Assembly: GCA_023379555.1 (NCBI GenBank)
Contig: JAMCQR010000062.1
Location: 1 to 14,648 of the forward strand
Source of the DNA: Thermoplasmatota archaeon
Lineage (GTDB): Archaea > Thermoplasmatota > Thermoplasmata > Thermoplasmatales > GCA-001856825
Reading direction: 5' to 3'
DNA length: 14,648 nucleotides
Shown: positions 7,214 through 14,398 of the stretch, in pieces
Position numbering within the stretch: the stretch's first letter is position 1
How the letters are laid out: every line of letters begins with the position of its first letter
Made by a program: the position numbers and the translations under genes
The notes under the pieces: generated by a model
What the model was told of the DNA's origin: nothing
Database searches by the model: none
Seen by the model: only the letters and a program-made list of their open reading frames with translations

Positions 7214-7437
7214 ATCAGTTCATTTGGACAACACTGAAGTAGAAAAATATTGTGTAATGAAATCGTATTTCAACTCTCGCCTGCACTGGGCAGTTCATCG
7301 AAAATCGAAATGGTTCTTTGTTTCATTTGAAACTGATAACTCTAATGAATTTTCAGGTCATGCTCCAGACGCTCTATTGAGTTATTGCTGATGTCCAAAG
7401 ATATGCTTATAATTCTGACCTAACTTATGACAATTGG
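7214..7437. promoter_or_regulatory. Divergent promoter region between membrane protein and threonine-synthase-family gene
   Basis: The plus-strand gene has CTTATAAT at 7406-7413, about 28 bases before its ATG, so its mRNA is probably leaderless or nearly so; no Shine-Dalgarno is seen. The minus-strand gene has its own box at 7241-7253. The ~150 bases between the boxes hold no gene that I can support. Confidence 0.5.
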
Positions 7438-8463
7438 ATGTTGAAAGCAATCTGTAAAACTTGTGGGAAAGAGAGAAAGAAATTTAACAATCTGCCCACC
7501 TGCGAGTGTGGAGGAATTCTTGTGCCGGTCATAGATTTCAGGTACAAAGAAGGAGCATATTCATCAAATTATCCCTATCTGGATGAGGTCATTGAACTAG
7601 GGGAGGTTGTCACTCCACTTGTTGGTTCAGGTCAACTGAAGTTCAAGCTCGATTACTTTCATCCGACTTTCTCCTACAAGGATAGAGGGAGTAAGACATT
7701 AGTCTCAAGTCTGTTACAAAATCTGCCGAAAGGATCAGAGATAAATGAAGATTCGTCTGGAAATGCAGGTGCATCAATAAGTGCTTATGGACGATCGGCC
7801 GGTTATAGCGTCAACATATTCGTTCCCGCATCCACCAAACCAAGCAAGATAAGCCAGATCGGTGCGTATGGTGCAAGAGTGCACATAGTGGCTGGTTCGA
7901 GAAAAGACGTTGCCGACGCAGCAGCCAACCACAGTGGTTTCTACGCGAGTCACGTTCTGAATCCGGAGTTCAGGGACGGCATGAGACAGTTGAGTTATGA
8001 GATTTTTCAACAGCTCAATCACCAGGTCCCGGAAAGAGTGCTGGTTCCTGTATCTGCAGGAAGCCTCCTCCTGGGAATGGTTTCTGGGTTCGAGCACCTG
8101 ATGGATTCTGGAGAAGTCTCGAAGGTACCAGAAATAGTTGGGGTACAGACCGAAGCCGTTTGTCCCGTTTGTGCTAAGGTCAATAATTTTGCATACGACA
8201 AGAACAACCCGAACACATCAATTGCAGATGCATTGGTGTCCAGGGAACCAATTCTGATTGACCTCATGGCAGACTCCTTAGCAAAGTATGGAAGGTGTGT
8301 TACTGTATCCGAGAGCGAAATATTGTCTGCCCGGTCGGATCTGGCTGCATTGGGCCACTATGTTGAATACAGTTCAGCAACCGTTCTTGCCGCCTTTAAA
8401 AAATACAATTTCAAAGGAGAGAACGTCTTGGTGCTGACGGGCAATGGCCTGAAAACTCCATAG
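7438..8463 (+). CDS. thrC: Threonine synthase family PLP-dependent enzyme
   Basis: The 341-residue protein belongs to fold-type II PLP enzymes and most likely converts O-phosphohomoserine to threonine in the cytosol. It has an N-terminal zinc knuckle (Cys6, Cys9, Cys22, Cys24), as in many archaeal threonine synthases. The PLP lysine is Lys81 in FSYKDRGS, and the phosphate/cofactor loop EDSSGNAGAS has Asn109. The TGNGLK motif stands at the extreme C-terminus. The family more often has SFKDRG, so Tyr80 is a mild variant. The length fits the short archaeal form. It is a single gene with its own TATA box and converges on the EamA transporter gene, 33 bases apart. A related PLP lyase (for example cysteate-synthase-like) cannot be fully excluded. 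Confidence 0.82.
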   Translation: MLKAICKTCGKERKKFNNLPTCECGGILVPVIDFRYKEGAYSSNYPYLDEVIELGEVVTPLVGSGQLKFKLDYFHPTFSYKDRGSKTLVSSLLQNLPKGSEINEDSSGNAGASISAYGRSAGYSVNIFVPASTKPSKISQIGAYGARVHIVAGSRKDVADAAANHSGFYASHVLNPEFRDGMRQLSYEIFQQLNHQVPERVLVPVSAGSLLLGMVSGFEHLMDSGEVSKVPEIVGVQTEAVCPVCAKVNNFAYDKNNPNTSIADALVSREPILIDLMADSLAKYGRCVTVSESEILSARSDLAALGHYVEYSSATVLAAFKKYNFKGENVLVLTGNGLKTP

Positions 8464-8496
8464 AAATACGTTTCTTCTGAATTTGAGTTCAATCAT

Positions 8497-9399
8497 CTAA
8501 GTGGTGATTTTGTGATACAGTCTTACCACCTTGCTGGGGTCAATCCCCGTCAAAGCCAATCCAGCTAAAATTACGATTCCACCTATAACTGTAGCTAGGC
8601 TGATTGGTTCAGATATCAGAACCGATGCAGAAATGACAGTCACAAAGGGAGTTATATAAAGTGTACTTCCAGCAGTGACTGGCTTCACCTTCTTAAGGCC
8701 ATCAAACCAAAGCAGGTACCCAAGGAAGGTCGCAAAGACTCCAATGAATAGAAGCGCAATTATCAGGTATATATTCCTGATCGAAAACAGTGAAAGGATC
8801 CCAGAATTGACGAATGGCAAGAGCATTATCATCCCGACGACGGAAACGTATCCAGTGACATTCAGAGGTTTGTGCTTTTCCAGGAGATCTTTTCCAAGGA
8901 TTGTGAATATGGCCCACGAAAGAGCTGCCAACAACACCAATACTGCAGATATTAATTCCGACTGAGTCAGGCTATTCGGTTTAAGGAGAATGATCATTCC
9001 AATTGTTGAAATCACAAGACCCGCGACAACAGTCCAAGCTAGTCTGTCTCTCTTCAAGGACAATCCAAGCACAGCGATGAAAATTGGTTCGAAGGAGACA
9101 ATGAAACTTGCGTTTCCAGCAGTTAGGCCATTTTCTCCCTGAATGAAGAGTAGTTGATAGAGCAAGACTCCCGTAAGTGCAAGCAATATAATCTTCACAA
9201 TCTCCTTGGCAGTATATCGTTCCTTTCCAAAGATGAGTATCGGAACAAATATGATGGCCGCAATTAGAAATCTGGAAAATGCAATCTGCTGTGTGTCGAT
9301 GAATGAAAGTGAGTATTTCATTAGGACGTACGTGACTCCCCAAATGATTGAAGTCAAGACAAGTTCTATATAACCAACGGTTCCATTCCTTTTCGTCAT
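8497..9399 (-). CDS. EamA/DMT-family transporter (drug/metabolite exporter)
   Basis: This is a polytopic protein of 300 residues with about ten hydrophobic helices arranged as two EamA repeats. The first repeat opens IIWGVTYVLMKYSLSF and contains the conserved ALTGVLLYQLLFIQGE and TAGNASFI segments. The second opens with LAALSWAIFTILGKDLL and ends in a PITF-like helix region (TAGSTLYITPFVTVISA). Such proteins export amino acids or other small metabolites from the cytoplasm; the substrate cannot be inferred. I prefer the ATG at 9399 over the one at 9423, because the AT-rich promoter (9427-9442) lies only 4-19 bases before the latter, but 28-43 before the former. No Shine-Dalgarno is present at either. 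Confidence 0.87.
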   Translation of the reverse strand: MTKRNGTVGYIELVLTSIIWGVTYVLMKYSLSFIDTQQIAFSRFLIAAIIFVPILIFGKERYTAKEIVKIILLALTGVLLYQLLFIQGENGLTAGNASFIVSFEPIFIAVLGLSLKRDRLAWTVVAGLVISTIGMIILLKPNSLTQSELISAVLVLLAALSWAIFTILGKDLLEKHKPLNVTGYVSVVGMIMLLPFVNSGILSLFSIRNIYLIIALLFIGVFATFLGYLLWFDGLKKVKPVTAGSTLYITPFVTVISASVLISEPISLATVIGGIVILAGLALTGIDPSKVVRLYHKITT

Positions 9400-9426
9400 T
9401 CTGCGATTATGAATAACATTCACCGA

Positions 9427-9445
9427 TAAAAAAATAAATATTGTG
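9427..9445. promoter_or_regulatory. Shared AT-rich divergent promoter
   Basis: A 15-base A/T-only block (ATAAAAAAATAAATATT-like, 9426-9442) is the only TATA candidate for both flanking genes. Normal archaeal spacing (about 25 bases from TATA to start) places the minus-strand start near 9403-9411 and the plus-strand start near 9461. This is why the inner ATGs (9399 and 9461) were chosen as translation starts. Confidence 0.5.
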
Positions 9446-9460
9446 GCATCATTCGGAAGA

Positions 9461-10123
9461 ATGGTTTATCTGGACCCTGGCATTTTTCTTGCAGCAATGG
9501 GTATAACCCTCCTAGAGATCTCTGAAGCATCTGCAGTTGGTCTTGCAATATCTTCTGAGGGAGGAAACAAGGCGTTTCTCTACGTCGCATTGGGTGTCCT
9601 GATAGTGTTTGTGATTACGTTTGCAATTGGTCAACAGATTGCCAGACTTCCGATACTTTATGTGAGACTCGTCGCAGGAGTTCTTTTGCTCTACTTTGGT
9701 CTGAGATTGGCACGAAGTGCAAGAAGGGCTGTGGTCAGATCCAGAAGCACCAACTCTTTCAAGGAGGAGGGAGTGGAAAAGGGGATCTTCTATACAGCAT
9801 TCTCGGTTGGACTCGTGGAATCTTTTGAGGCGGCGATTGTGTTGGTTGCTCTTGTTCCGATGAGTTTCAATTCGACTTTCTATGGAATGGTCTTGGGTCT
9901 AGCGGTTGTCGTCGTGGGTACAGTACTCTTGAAATCTCAGGTGAGAAAAATCAAGCAGGCTAATATGAAAGTCTTCGTTTCTGCCCTTCTCCTTGCATTT
10001 TCCGTATTCTGGTTTGGAGAGGCAGGTTTCAGGACTTCAAATAATTGGATTTTTGATCTCTGGCTGATTCCGCTCTTCATAGTGTTTGGAGTTGCAGTTT
10101 ACCTCTTCGCACACAGAAAGTAG
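9461..10123 (+). CDS. Membrane protein with two glutamate-containing repeats (COG4280-like, putative transporter)
   Basis: The 220-residue protein has about six helices in two halves joined by a basic, polar loop (RSARRAVVRSRSTNSFKEEG). Each half carries a similar acidic motif inside a helix: LLEISEASAVGL near residues 18-29 and LVESFEAAIVLVAL near 125-138. This layout recalls two-fold pseudosymmetric cation transporters (LysE, GDT1/UPF0016, TerC types). From memory it looks closest to the uncharacterised family COG4280; I have not aligned it. The start is the ATG at 9461, which fits a TATA box at about 9435; a GTG at 9443 would add six residues but starts inside the promoter. It diverges from the EamA exporter. 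Confidence 0.75.
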   Translation: MVYLDPGIFLAAMGITLLEISEASAVGLAISSEGGNKAFLYVALGVLIVFVITFAIGQQIARLPILYVRLVAGVLLLYFGLRLARSARRAVVRSRSTNSFKEEGVEKGIFYTAFSVGLVESFEAAIVLVALVPMSFNSTFYGMVLGLAVVVVGTVLLKSQVRKIKQANMKVFVSALLLAFSVFWFGEAGFRTSNNWIFDLWLIPLFIVFGVAVYLFAHRK

Positions 10124-10125
10124 AC

Positions 10126-10170
10126 TGTCACATTTTACTTTTTTTCTTATGACACTCATTAAAAAATAAA
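10126..10170. terminator. Back-to-back T-tract terminators of convergent genes
   Basis: For the plus-strand gene, 10133-10148 reads TTTTACTTTTTTTCTT just after the stop. For the minus-strand gene ending at 10182, TTTATTTTTTAA is read at 10170-10159. TGTCA (10126-10130) and TGACA (10150-10154) are inverted repeats flanking the first tract. U-tracts are the standard archaeal termination signal. Confidence 0.6.
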
Positions 10171-10181
10171 ATGAAAGCGGT

Positions 10182-10553
10182 TCAGGTGCCAACCCACTTT
10201 CTTATCCCAGGTTTTGTGAACCAGTGTCTCACGTTCTTGGGTAGCGCCAAGTATAGTATAACCAACGCCCCGAGTACCGTTCCCCAAGGTATATTCACAA
10301 TGGCAATAACAACTGCCATGATCAAGCCGAGTATCCACCCGATCTCTGCACCCTTCCAAAAGGAATAAGCAACAAATATCCAAACGAGTCCCATTATCAA
10401 ATATATGGGGAAAGTCAGTATTCCACTAATATGGAGGCCTGACTGGAACGACAGTAGCGGTGAAGAGAACGTCAAGAATGCACGTAGTACTTCCACCAGA
10501 CCGATGAGGAAGGCAATGATTGCCAGTAGAGTCACTCCCAATGGTCTTCCCAT
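10182..10553 (-). CDS. Small integral membrane protein of unknown function (four helices)
   Basis: The 123-residue protein begins GRPLGVTLLAIIAFLIGLVEVL and has four hydrophobic segments, with a WKGAEIGWILGL turn in the middle and a basic tail. The RPLGVTLLAI opening followed by four helices resembles small uncharacterised membrane proteins (DUF2127-like); no function is known to me. The start was set at the ATG at 10553. The clear TATA box (GTTTTATATC, about 10584-10574) lies 25 bases upstream, giving a leaderless mRNA. The longer frame starting at 10595 would begin upstream of the promoter. The ATG at 10565 is less well spaced. Confidence 0.7.
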   Translation of the reverse strand: MGRPLGVTLLAIIAFLIGLVEVLRAFLTFSSPLLSFQSGLHISGILTFPIYLIMGLVWIFVAYSFWKGAEIGWILGLIMAVVIAIVNIPWGTVLGALVILYLALPKNVRHWFTKPGIRKWVGT

Positions 10554-10573
10554 AATACATTTCATGAAAAGTG

Positions 10574-10584
10574 ATATAAAACCT
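10574..10584 (-). promoter_or_regulatory. TATA box of the small membrane protein gene
   Basis: GGTTTTATATC on the minus strand is centred about 25 bases before the ATG at 10553 and decides the start of that gene. Confidence 0.55.
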
Positions 10585-10658
10585 GTTTGGTACAAAAGTC
10601 GACTGATAAATGGGTTTCAAAGTTGAAATAAGAAAAGGAAAAAGCTGATGTAATCAAA

Positions 10659-10820
10659 TTAAGGTATTTGTTGACCGAGCTCCATTCCGGGTCCGCATTC
10701 AATCAGTACTTTTACGGGCAGGTTACCATTCAAGCCGTAAATACTTACAACATCCTGGAAAACGACATACATATGGACGCCATCTGGGTAATCTTCTCCT
10801 CCTGCCACCGTCTGATGATT
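10659..10820 (-). pseudogene. Short reading frame or C-terminal gene remnant, unknown
   Basis: The minus strand is open for 53 codons, ending TAA at 10661-10659. The translation is strikingly protein-like: GGEDYPDGVHMYVVFQDVV followed by SIYGLNGNLPVKVLIECG and an MELGQQIP tail. It alternates strands and turns like a beta-rich domain and shows no low complexity. Two TAA stops precede the frame. The only early start is a GTG at 10808 (49 residues) with no well-placed TATA or Shine-Dalgarno. It is therefore either a tiny gene with an odd start or the left-over C-terminus of a larger, probably extracellular protein. I do not recognise the family. Confidence 0.4.
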
Positions 10821-10855
10821 TTATTAGGAATGTTTATGGGTCTCTGTTTTCAGTT

Positions 10856-11485
10856 ATGCCGCTTCTTAACCTTAAAATACTCCATCCAGATATTAAGTTA
10901 GTGAGGGAAAACCAGGGAATCCAACCGGAAAAGGATAAGATTTTCAAGCGTAATCATCCGAAGAGTCTTACATACGTGATAATATTGGTGGCGATCATCG
11001 TCACAGTAATAGTTGCAGGATCGAAAATTCCCTATACGTCTTACACGGCTTATACCCACGAAACCCGGGAGATCGGAAGAGCACAGACCTTTCAACTGTA
11101 TGGTAAGGGGTTGTACTATTGGGGGCTCACCCTACAATCAAACATGACCAACATACACATATATGTGAATTTTACCGCCAATAAAAGTGTCTACTTCGTC
11201 ATATTGACTCTGAATCAATATAGTTTGGTTTCACTAAACACATCTCTGATTACAAACAGCCATGACTACCTGTGGACAAGCGGAAATACTTCAGGCATAA
11301 ATGTTTCTGCCGTTCTAAATGCGCCATCCGAATATCTCCCTCCCCAGAATTATGTCTTGTTGTTCTACAATCCTTACCCTGTTGCGAACTCAAATGGTGG
11401 CAAGAATATCTCTGCTGTAGATATCTCGTCTCCTATTGTGGTTGCGTTTGAGTATGAGAACACACACTACAAGGTACTATGGTGA
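10856..11485 (+). CDS. Membrane-anchored extracellular hypothetical protein
   Basis: The 209-residue protein has a polar, basic N-terminus (1-37), one transmembrane helix (about 38-55) and an outside domain of about 150 residues. The domain looks beta-rich, has aromatic strands, and carries many N-x-S/T sequons (NMT, NFT, NKS, NTS, NVS, NIS). There are no cysteines. The layout is that of a single-pass surface protein, common in cell-wall-less thermoacidophilic archaea; I do not recognise a family. ATTTTATTA at 10818-10826 lies about 30 bases before the ATG and suits a short-leader transcript. It stands alone; the frame stops 240 bases before the tRNA gene. Confidence 0.65.
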   Translation: MPLLNLKILHPDIKLVRENQGIQPEKDKIFKRNHPKSLTYVIILVAIIVTVIVAGSKIPYTSYTAYTHETREIGRAQTFQLYGKGLYYWGLTLQSNMTNIHIYVNFTANKSVYFVILTLNQYSLVSLNTSLITNSHDYLWTSGNTSGINVSAVLNAPSEYLPPQNYVLLFYNPYPVANSNGGKNISAVDISSPIVVAFEYENTHYKVLW

Positions 11486-11724
11486 AGGACTGCAACTGAA
11501 CCACCACTCGTTCCCAGCTTCTTGAAACGTATTAATCCTTCCACAGCTGGTACTTGCACACGAAAAAGAGGTCACTTGTTATAGGAAGATGCTAAACTTT
11601 TCTTAGCAACATTAGGTATTGTTTTCATTATATGGGGGCTGCCAATGACAATATCAAACCAGAGTGATAGCTGGAGGAAGCCTATAATCTGCAATCCACA
11701 GAATAACCTGAAATCTCATCTTGA
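11486..11724. other. Intergenic stretch with no gene seen
   Basis: Between the hypothetical surface protein and the tRNA there is only a small GCTAA/TTAGC inverted repeat (around 11589-11605) and an 11-base match (GAGGTCACTTG at 11568) to the sequence after the transposon-end hairpin at 492. Neither supports a gene. Confidence 0.5.
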
Positions 11725-11797
11725 TGGGCTCGGCCGGATTTGAACCGGCGGCCTTCGCTGTGTGAGAGCGATGTCATAACCACTAGACCACGAGCCC
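11725..11797 (-). tRNA. tRNA-Val (anticodon CAC)
   Basis: Read on the minus strand, the 73-base gene folds as a full cloverleaf. The acceptor stem GGGCTCG pairs with CGAGCCC, a D arm with AGTGGTTA loop follows, and the anticodon stem TCGCT/AGCGA encloses loop CTCACAC (anticodon CAC, valine). The T arm is GCCGG-TTCAAAT-CCGGC and the discriminator is A. CCA is not encoded. No intron is present. A TATA-like AAAAGTAATATC (11829-11818) is centred about 26 bases upstream. Confidence 0.95.
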
Positions 11798-11817
11798 CCA
11801 GGTTAATTTTCTTGTCT

Positions 11818-11829
11818 GATATTACTTTT
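11818..11829 (-). promoter_or_regulatory. TATA box of the tRNA-Val gene
   Basis: AAAAGTAATATC on the minus strand is centred about 26 bases before the first base of the tRNA, the normal archaeal spacing. Confidence 0.5.
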
Positions 11830-11911
11830 GCCGAGTCATCTCGTTTCTTGAGAAGTGCAAAAAAGAGAACAACCGAGTAAAATTTTCCCCTGCAGTAGAA
11901 TACAATCTTTA

Positions 11912-12931
11912 ATGAAGGATGAGATAGGGATCACGTTGAACGACTTCTCCCTGACTAATTATGATTTTGATCTGCCAAAGGAACTGATACGGCAGGTCCC
12001 TCCCGTGGAAAGGACTGATTGCCGACTGATGGTTCTCGACAAGCGAGAGATCAGAAATTCCAGCTTTGGCGACTTGAATAAGATATTAGATAAAGACGAT
12101 GTCCTGATCCTCAACAGAACAAGGGTAAGGAAATCCCTGGTATCAGCAGTGAAAAGCACTGGGGGGAGAATAGAGATCAATTTCTTGAAAAGAGAATCAG
12201 AGGGATTTGTCGCTTTGATCAAGGGAAGAATTCGAGATGGAGAAAATTTTGAGCTTGGTAATAGGAAAGTGAAGGTGAGCACAGACGGGGAGGGTTTCCG
12301 TAGGATAAGTGGGGAAATAGACTGGGAGTTCATAGAAAGTGTTGGACACCTGCCTCTTCCTCCTTATGTAAAGGACAGGCAGGACTTTGAATACTACCAA
12401 AATGAAATCGGAACAAAAATTGGCTCGGTGGCAGCGCCCACGGCCAGTCTTCACTTCAGCAAAAAAATGCTGACATCACTGGAAAAAAAGGGTGTCAAGG
12501 TGAGGGAAATACTTTTGGAAGTAGGTTACGGGACCTACAAGGAGATCAAAGACGATTGCATTAGAAAGCACATAGTCGATGAAGAAGAAATAGAGGTATC
12601 AAGAGATACGGTTGCTGACATCGAGAATGCACAAGGCAAAGTTGTCGGCGTAGGTACAACGGTGATGAGATCCCTTGAGACCGCATCGCTTCCAGGTCAT
12701 TTGAACACATACAAGGGGCTCACAAGGATCTTCATCTATCCGGGCTGGAAGTTTAATTCAGGAGTGACTCACCTTGTCACGAATTTCCACATACCGAGGA
12801 GTTCTTTGCTTTCACTGGTCTATGCATTTGGCGGGGAAGACAGGCTCAAGAGTGCGTACAAGGAAGCCATCAAGAAGAGATACTACTTCTACAGTTTAGG
12901 CGACGCGATGCTTATTGACAGAATGCCCTAA
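11912..12931 (+). CDS. queA: QueA-like S-adenosylmethionine:tRNA ribosyltransferase-isomerase
   Basis: In bacteria QueA transfers the ribosyl part of SAM to preQ1 in tRNA, giving epoxyqueuosine. This 339-residue protein matches the family end to end: FDLPKELI(R)Q-P..ER at the N-terminus, GSVAAPTASLHFS, VGTTVMRSLE, FIYPGWKF, TNFHIPRSSLLSLVYAFGG and FYSLGDAMLI at the C-terminus. Some signatures differ: the bacterial L-HVGxGTF motif reads LEVGYGTY (Glu203 in place of His), and the H-x-M-H-x-E segment reads KHIVDEE (His220 kept). The start is the ATG at 11912, which fits TATA-like GTAAAATTTT at about 11877-11886; a GTG at 11855 would add 19 residues absent from the family. Family identity is secure; the substrate in an archaeon is not. 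Confidence 0.85.
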   Translation: MKDEIGITLNDFSLTNYDFDLPKELIRQVPPVERTDCRLMVLDKREIRNSSFGDLNKILDKDDVLILNRTRVRKSLVSAVKSTGGRIEINFLKRESEGFVALIKGRIRDGENFELGNRKVKVSTDGEGFRRISGEIDWEFIESVGHLPLPPYVKDRQDFEYYQNEIGTKIGSVAAPTASLHFSKKMLTSLEKKGVKVREILLEVGYGTYKEIKDDCIRKHIVDEEEIEVSRDTVADIENAQGKVVGVGTTVMRSLETASLPGHLNTYKGLTRIFIYPGWKFNSGVTHLVTNFHIPRSSLLSLVYAFGGEDRLKSAYKEAIKKRYYFYSLGDAMLIDRMP

Positions 12932-13293
12932 TTCTTTGCGTTACCTTTTTGGTACAGCTTGTTTATCTCTTCCGTAATTGTCTTCAATTTAGCGTTGAGC
13001 TGATTGACCTGTTCCTTTATGGACTTCAACCTCATTTCTGAGATTTCAACATCCTCTTCGATCTCTTTTTTGAAAGAGTCTACGTCCTTCACCTTGACGA
13101 GGATCGCTCCAATCCCCTTGTATATTTCATCGTCAGTATTTGACTTGTTCAGGTATTCGAGAGTCTTCTTGTCTTCTCTCGACTTGACTTCATACTGATA
13201 TTGTTGAGCCAAGAGAGTTTCCAGTTGCTTTTGGAGAGTCTCTGCCTGTTTCATCTGATCCTGCACGTAGGGTCCAAGGTTTAGATCGACCAT
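12928..13293 (-). CDS. pfdB: Prefoldin subunit beta
   Basis: This is a 121-residue subunit of the archaeal hexameric (alpha2 beta4) chaperone that holds unfolded proteins for the thermosome. It has the prefoldin architecture: an N-terminal coiled-coil helix (about 10-50), a short beta-hairpin with the typical YKGIGAILVKVKD sequence (about 58-69) and a second coiled-coil helix (about 73-117). Length is normal for the beta subunit. Its stop codon overlaps the queA stop by four bases in opposite direction, so transcripts must overlap at their 3' ends. TATAATTT-like sequence at 13328-13314 gives it its own promoter with a very short leader, separate from the moa operon upstream. Confidence 0.92.
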   Translation of the reverse strand: MVDLNLGPYVQDQMKQAETLQKQLETLLAQQYQYEVKSREDKKTLEYLNKSNTDDEIYKGIGAILVKVKDVDSFKKEIEEDVEISEMRLKSIKEQVNQLNAKLKTITEEINKLYQKGNAKN

Positions 13294-13313
13294 TAGAACC
13301 CAATGGTTAGATG

Positions 13314-13328
13314 GAATATTAAATTATA
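13314..13328 (-). promoter_or_regulatory. TATA box of the prefoldin beta gene
   Basis: TATAATTTAATATT on the minus strand lies 21-35 bases before the ATG at 13293 and suits a leaderless or short-leader mRNA. Confidence 0.5.
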
Positions 13329-13398
13329 GATGGCAAGGTATTGCGTCATCGGTTCCATTAAGTTGAGTCTACTCTCAGTCTGGGATCGAGTCAATAAA

Positions 13399-14130
13399 TC
13401 AGTCCTTCTGGGCACCGCAAACTCTGCACTCTTTATTTCTAGGGATCTGCATGACTTCCAGCAACGGTTTCCAGACATCCAGATATATCAGGTCACCATA
13501 ATTCTCTTTGTCCATCAGAACCTTAAGGGCTATAGAGCATGCTAGCGAAGAAATGGCCCTAACGGCGCTAGGTAACACCCCCTGCACCGTGCAGGAGATC
13601 CCCTCTCCCTCGTCAGGATATTCAAAGCAAGATAGGCACGAGGTCTTGCCAGGCAAAATCGCCTTTACATAACCATAAGTTCCTTCGACTGCTGAAAAGA
13701 TCCAGGGAATGTTGAGATTTACTGATGCAACATTCAACACGTGCCTAGCGTCGTAGTTATCGGTACCATCCATTATTATGTCAGCCTTTGAGAGGATTCC
13801 TTCAGCATTGGAAGAAATCAACTTCTGGTCCACCGATTCGACTGAAACATAGTTGTTTATCTTTAGCAATTCGGCCTTTGCCACATCCACTTTCTTTAAG
13901 CCGATATCGCTTTCTTTATACATCGCCTGTCTGTTGAGATTGCTGTTCTCTATCGTGTCGTAGTCGACAATTGTAATTTTCTTTACGCCCATCCTGACCA
14001 TCACTTCTGCTATGGCCGATCCTGTTCCACCCATTCCAACTACAACCACGGATGACGACTCAATTATTTTTTGACCTGATGGAAATATCTCTTTGACTGC
14101 CATTTGGCTGAGATATCTTTCCATTTCCAT
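13399..14130 (-). CDS. moeB: E1-like sulfur-carrier adenylyltransferase (MoeB/ThiF/UbaA family)
   Basis: The 243-residue enzyme would adenylate the C-terminal glycine of the MoaD-like protein encoded just upstream. Visible motifs are the nucleotide loop GMGGTGS (32-38), DYDTIENSNLNRQ (56-68) with the Arg and Asp residues used in catalysis, DGTDNYDAR (121-129), and two Cys pairs for structural zinc (165/168 and 235/238). Cys180 sits where the active-site or thioester cysteine lies in related E1 enzymes. No rhodanese domain is attached. In archaea one such enzyme (UbaA) serves molybdopterin synthesis, tRNA thiolation and SAMP protein conjugation; which of these applies here is inferred from context. 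It is third in the moa operon, 28 bases after the MoaD-like gene. Confidence 0.88.
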   Translation of the reverse strand: MEMERYLSQMAVKEIFPSGQKIIESSSVVVVGMGGTGSAIAEVMVRMGVKKITIVDYDTIENSNLNRQAMYKESDIGLKKVDVAKAELLKINNYVSVESVDQKLISSNAEGILSKADIIMDGTDNYDARHVLNVASVNLNIPWIFSAVEGTYGYVKAILPGKTSCLSCFEYPDEGEGISCTVQGVLPSAVRAISSLACSIALKVLMDKENYGDLIYLDVWKPLLEVMQIPRNKECRVCGAQKD

Positions 14131-14158
14131 GCTTTGTTATGACCTTTCAAATAAAAAG

Positions 14159-14398
14159 CTATCCTCCAGAAACAGGAGGAAAAATAGAAACGGTATCTCC
14201 ATCCGATATGGTTTGCTCTTCGTTGCCATACTTGCCATTAAGTGCCACTAGTGAGCTCTCGTTTTCCCTTATCCCCGGGTGCTTCTCTTTCACAACTCTG
14301 AGGAGCTCCCCGATCTTGATGTGTCCAACCTCTAATTCTTCCTGTCTTGTACCCGCAAGGTCTGCGTACTTGGCAAAATATTTAATACGAACTCTCAT
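14159..14398 (-). CDS. moaD: MoaD/SAMP-type ubiquitin-like sulfur carrier
   Basis: The 79-residue protein has the MoaD signature: RIKYFAKYADLAG at the N-terminus, a beta-grasp body with a VALNGKY-like strand, then DGDTVSIFPPVSGG ending exactly in Gly-Gly, the thiocarboxylation or conjugation site. It is the small subunit of molybdopterin synthase and possibly also a ubiquitin-like modifier (SAMP). The ATG at 14398 is chosen because GGAGGGAGG lies about five bases upstream and the family starts here; the longer frame from 14467 adds 23 unrelated residues from the moaA frame. It overlaps the moaA 3' end by 17 bases and precedes its E1-like partner. Confidence 0.9.
   Translation of the reverse strand: MRVRIKYFAKYADLAGTRQEELEVGHIKIGELLRVVKEKHPGIRENESSLVALNGKYGNEEQTISDGDTVSIFPPVSGG

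Noticed and set aside
10668..10901. 77-codon plus-strand frame upstream of the surface protein
   Set aside because: It starts with a weak codon and overlaps the start of the surface-protein gene out of frame. The opposite-strand frame at 10659-10820 is far more protein-like.
11568..11578. GAGGTCACTTG, identical to 492-502 next to the transposon-end hairpin
   Set aside because: There is no hairpin or G-rich segment before it. An 11-base match in nearly 15 kb is not strong evidence of a second element end.
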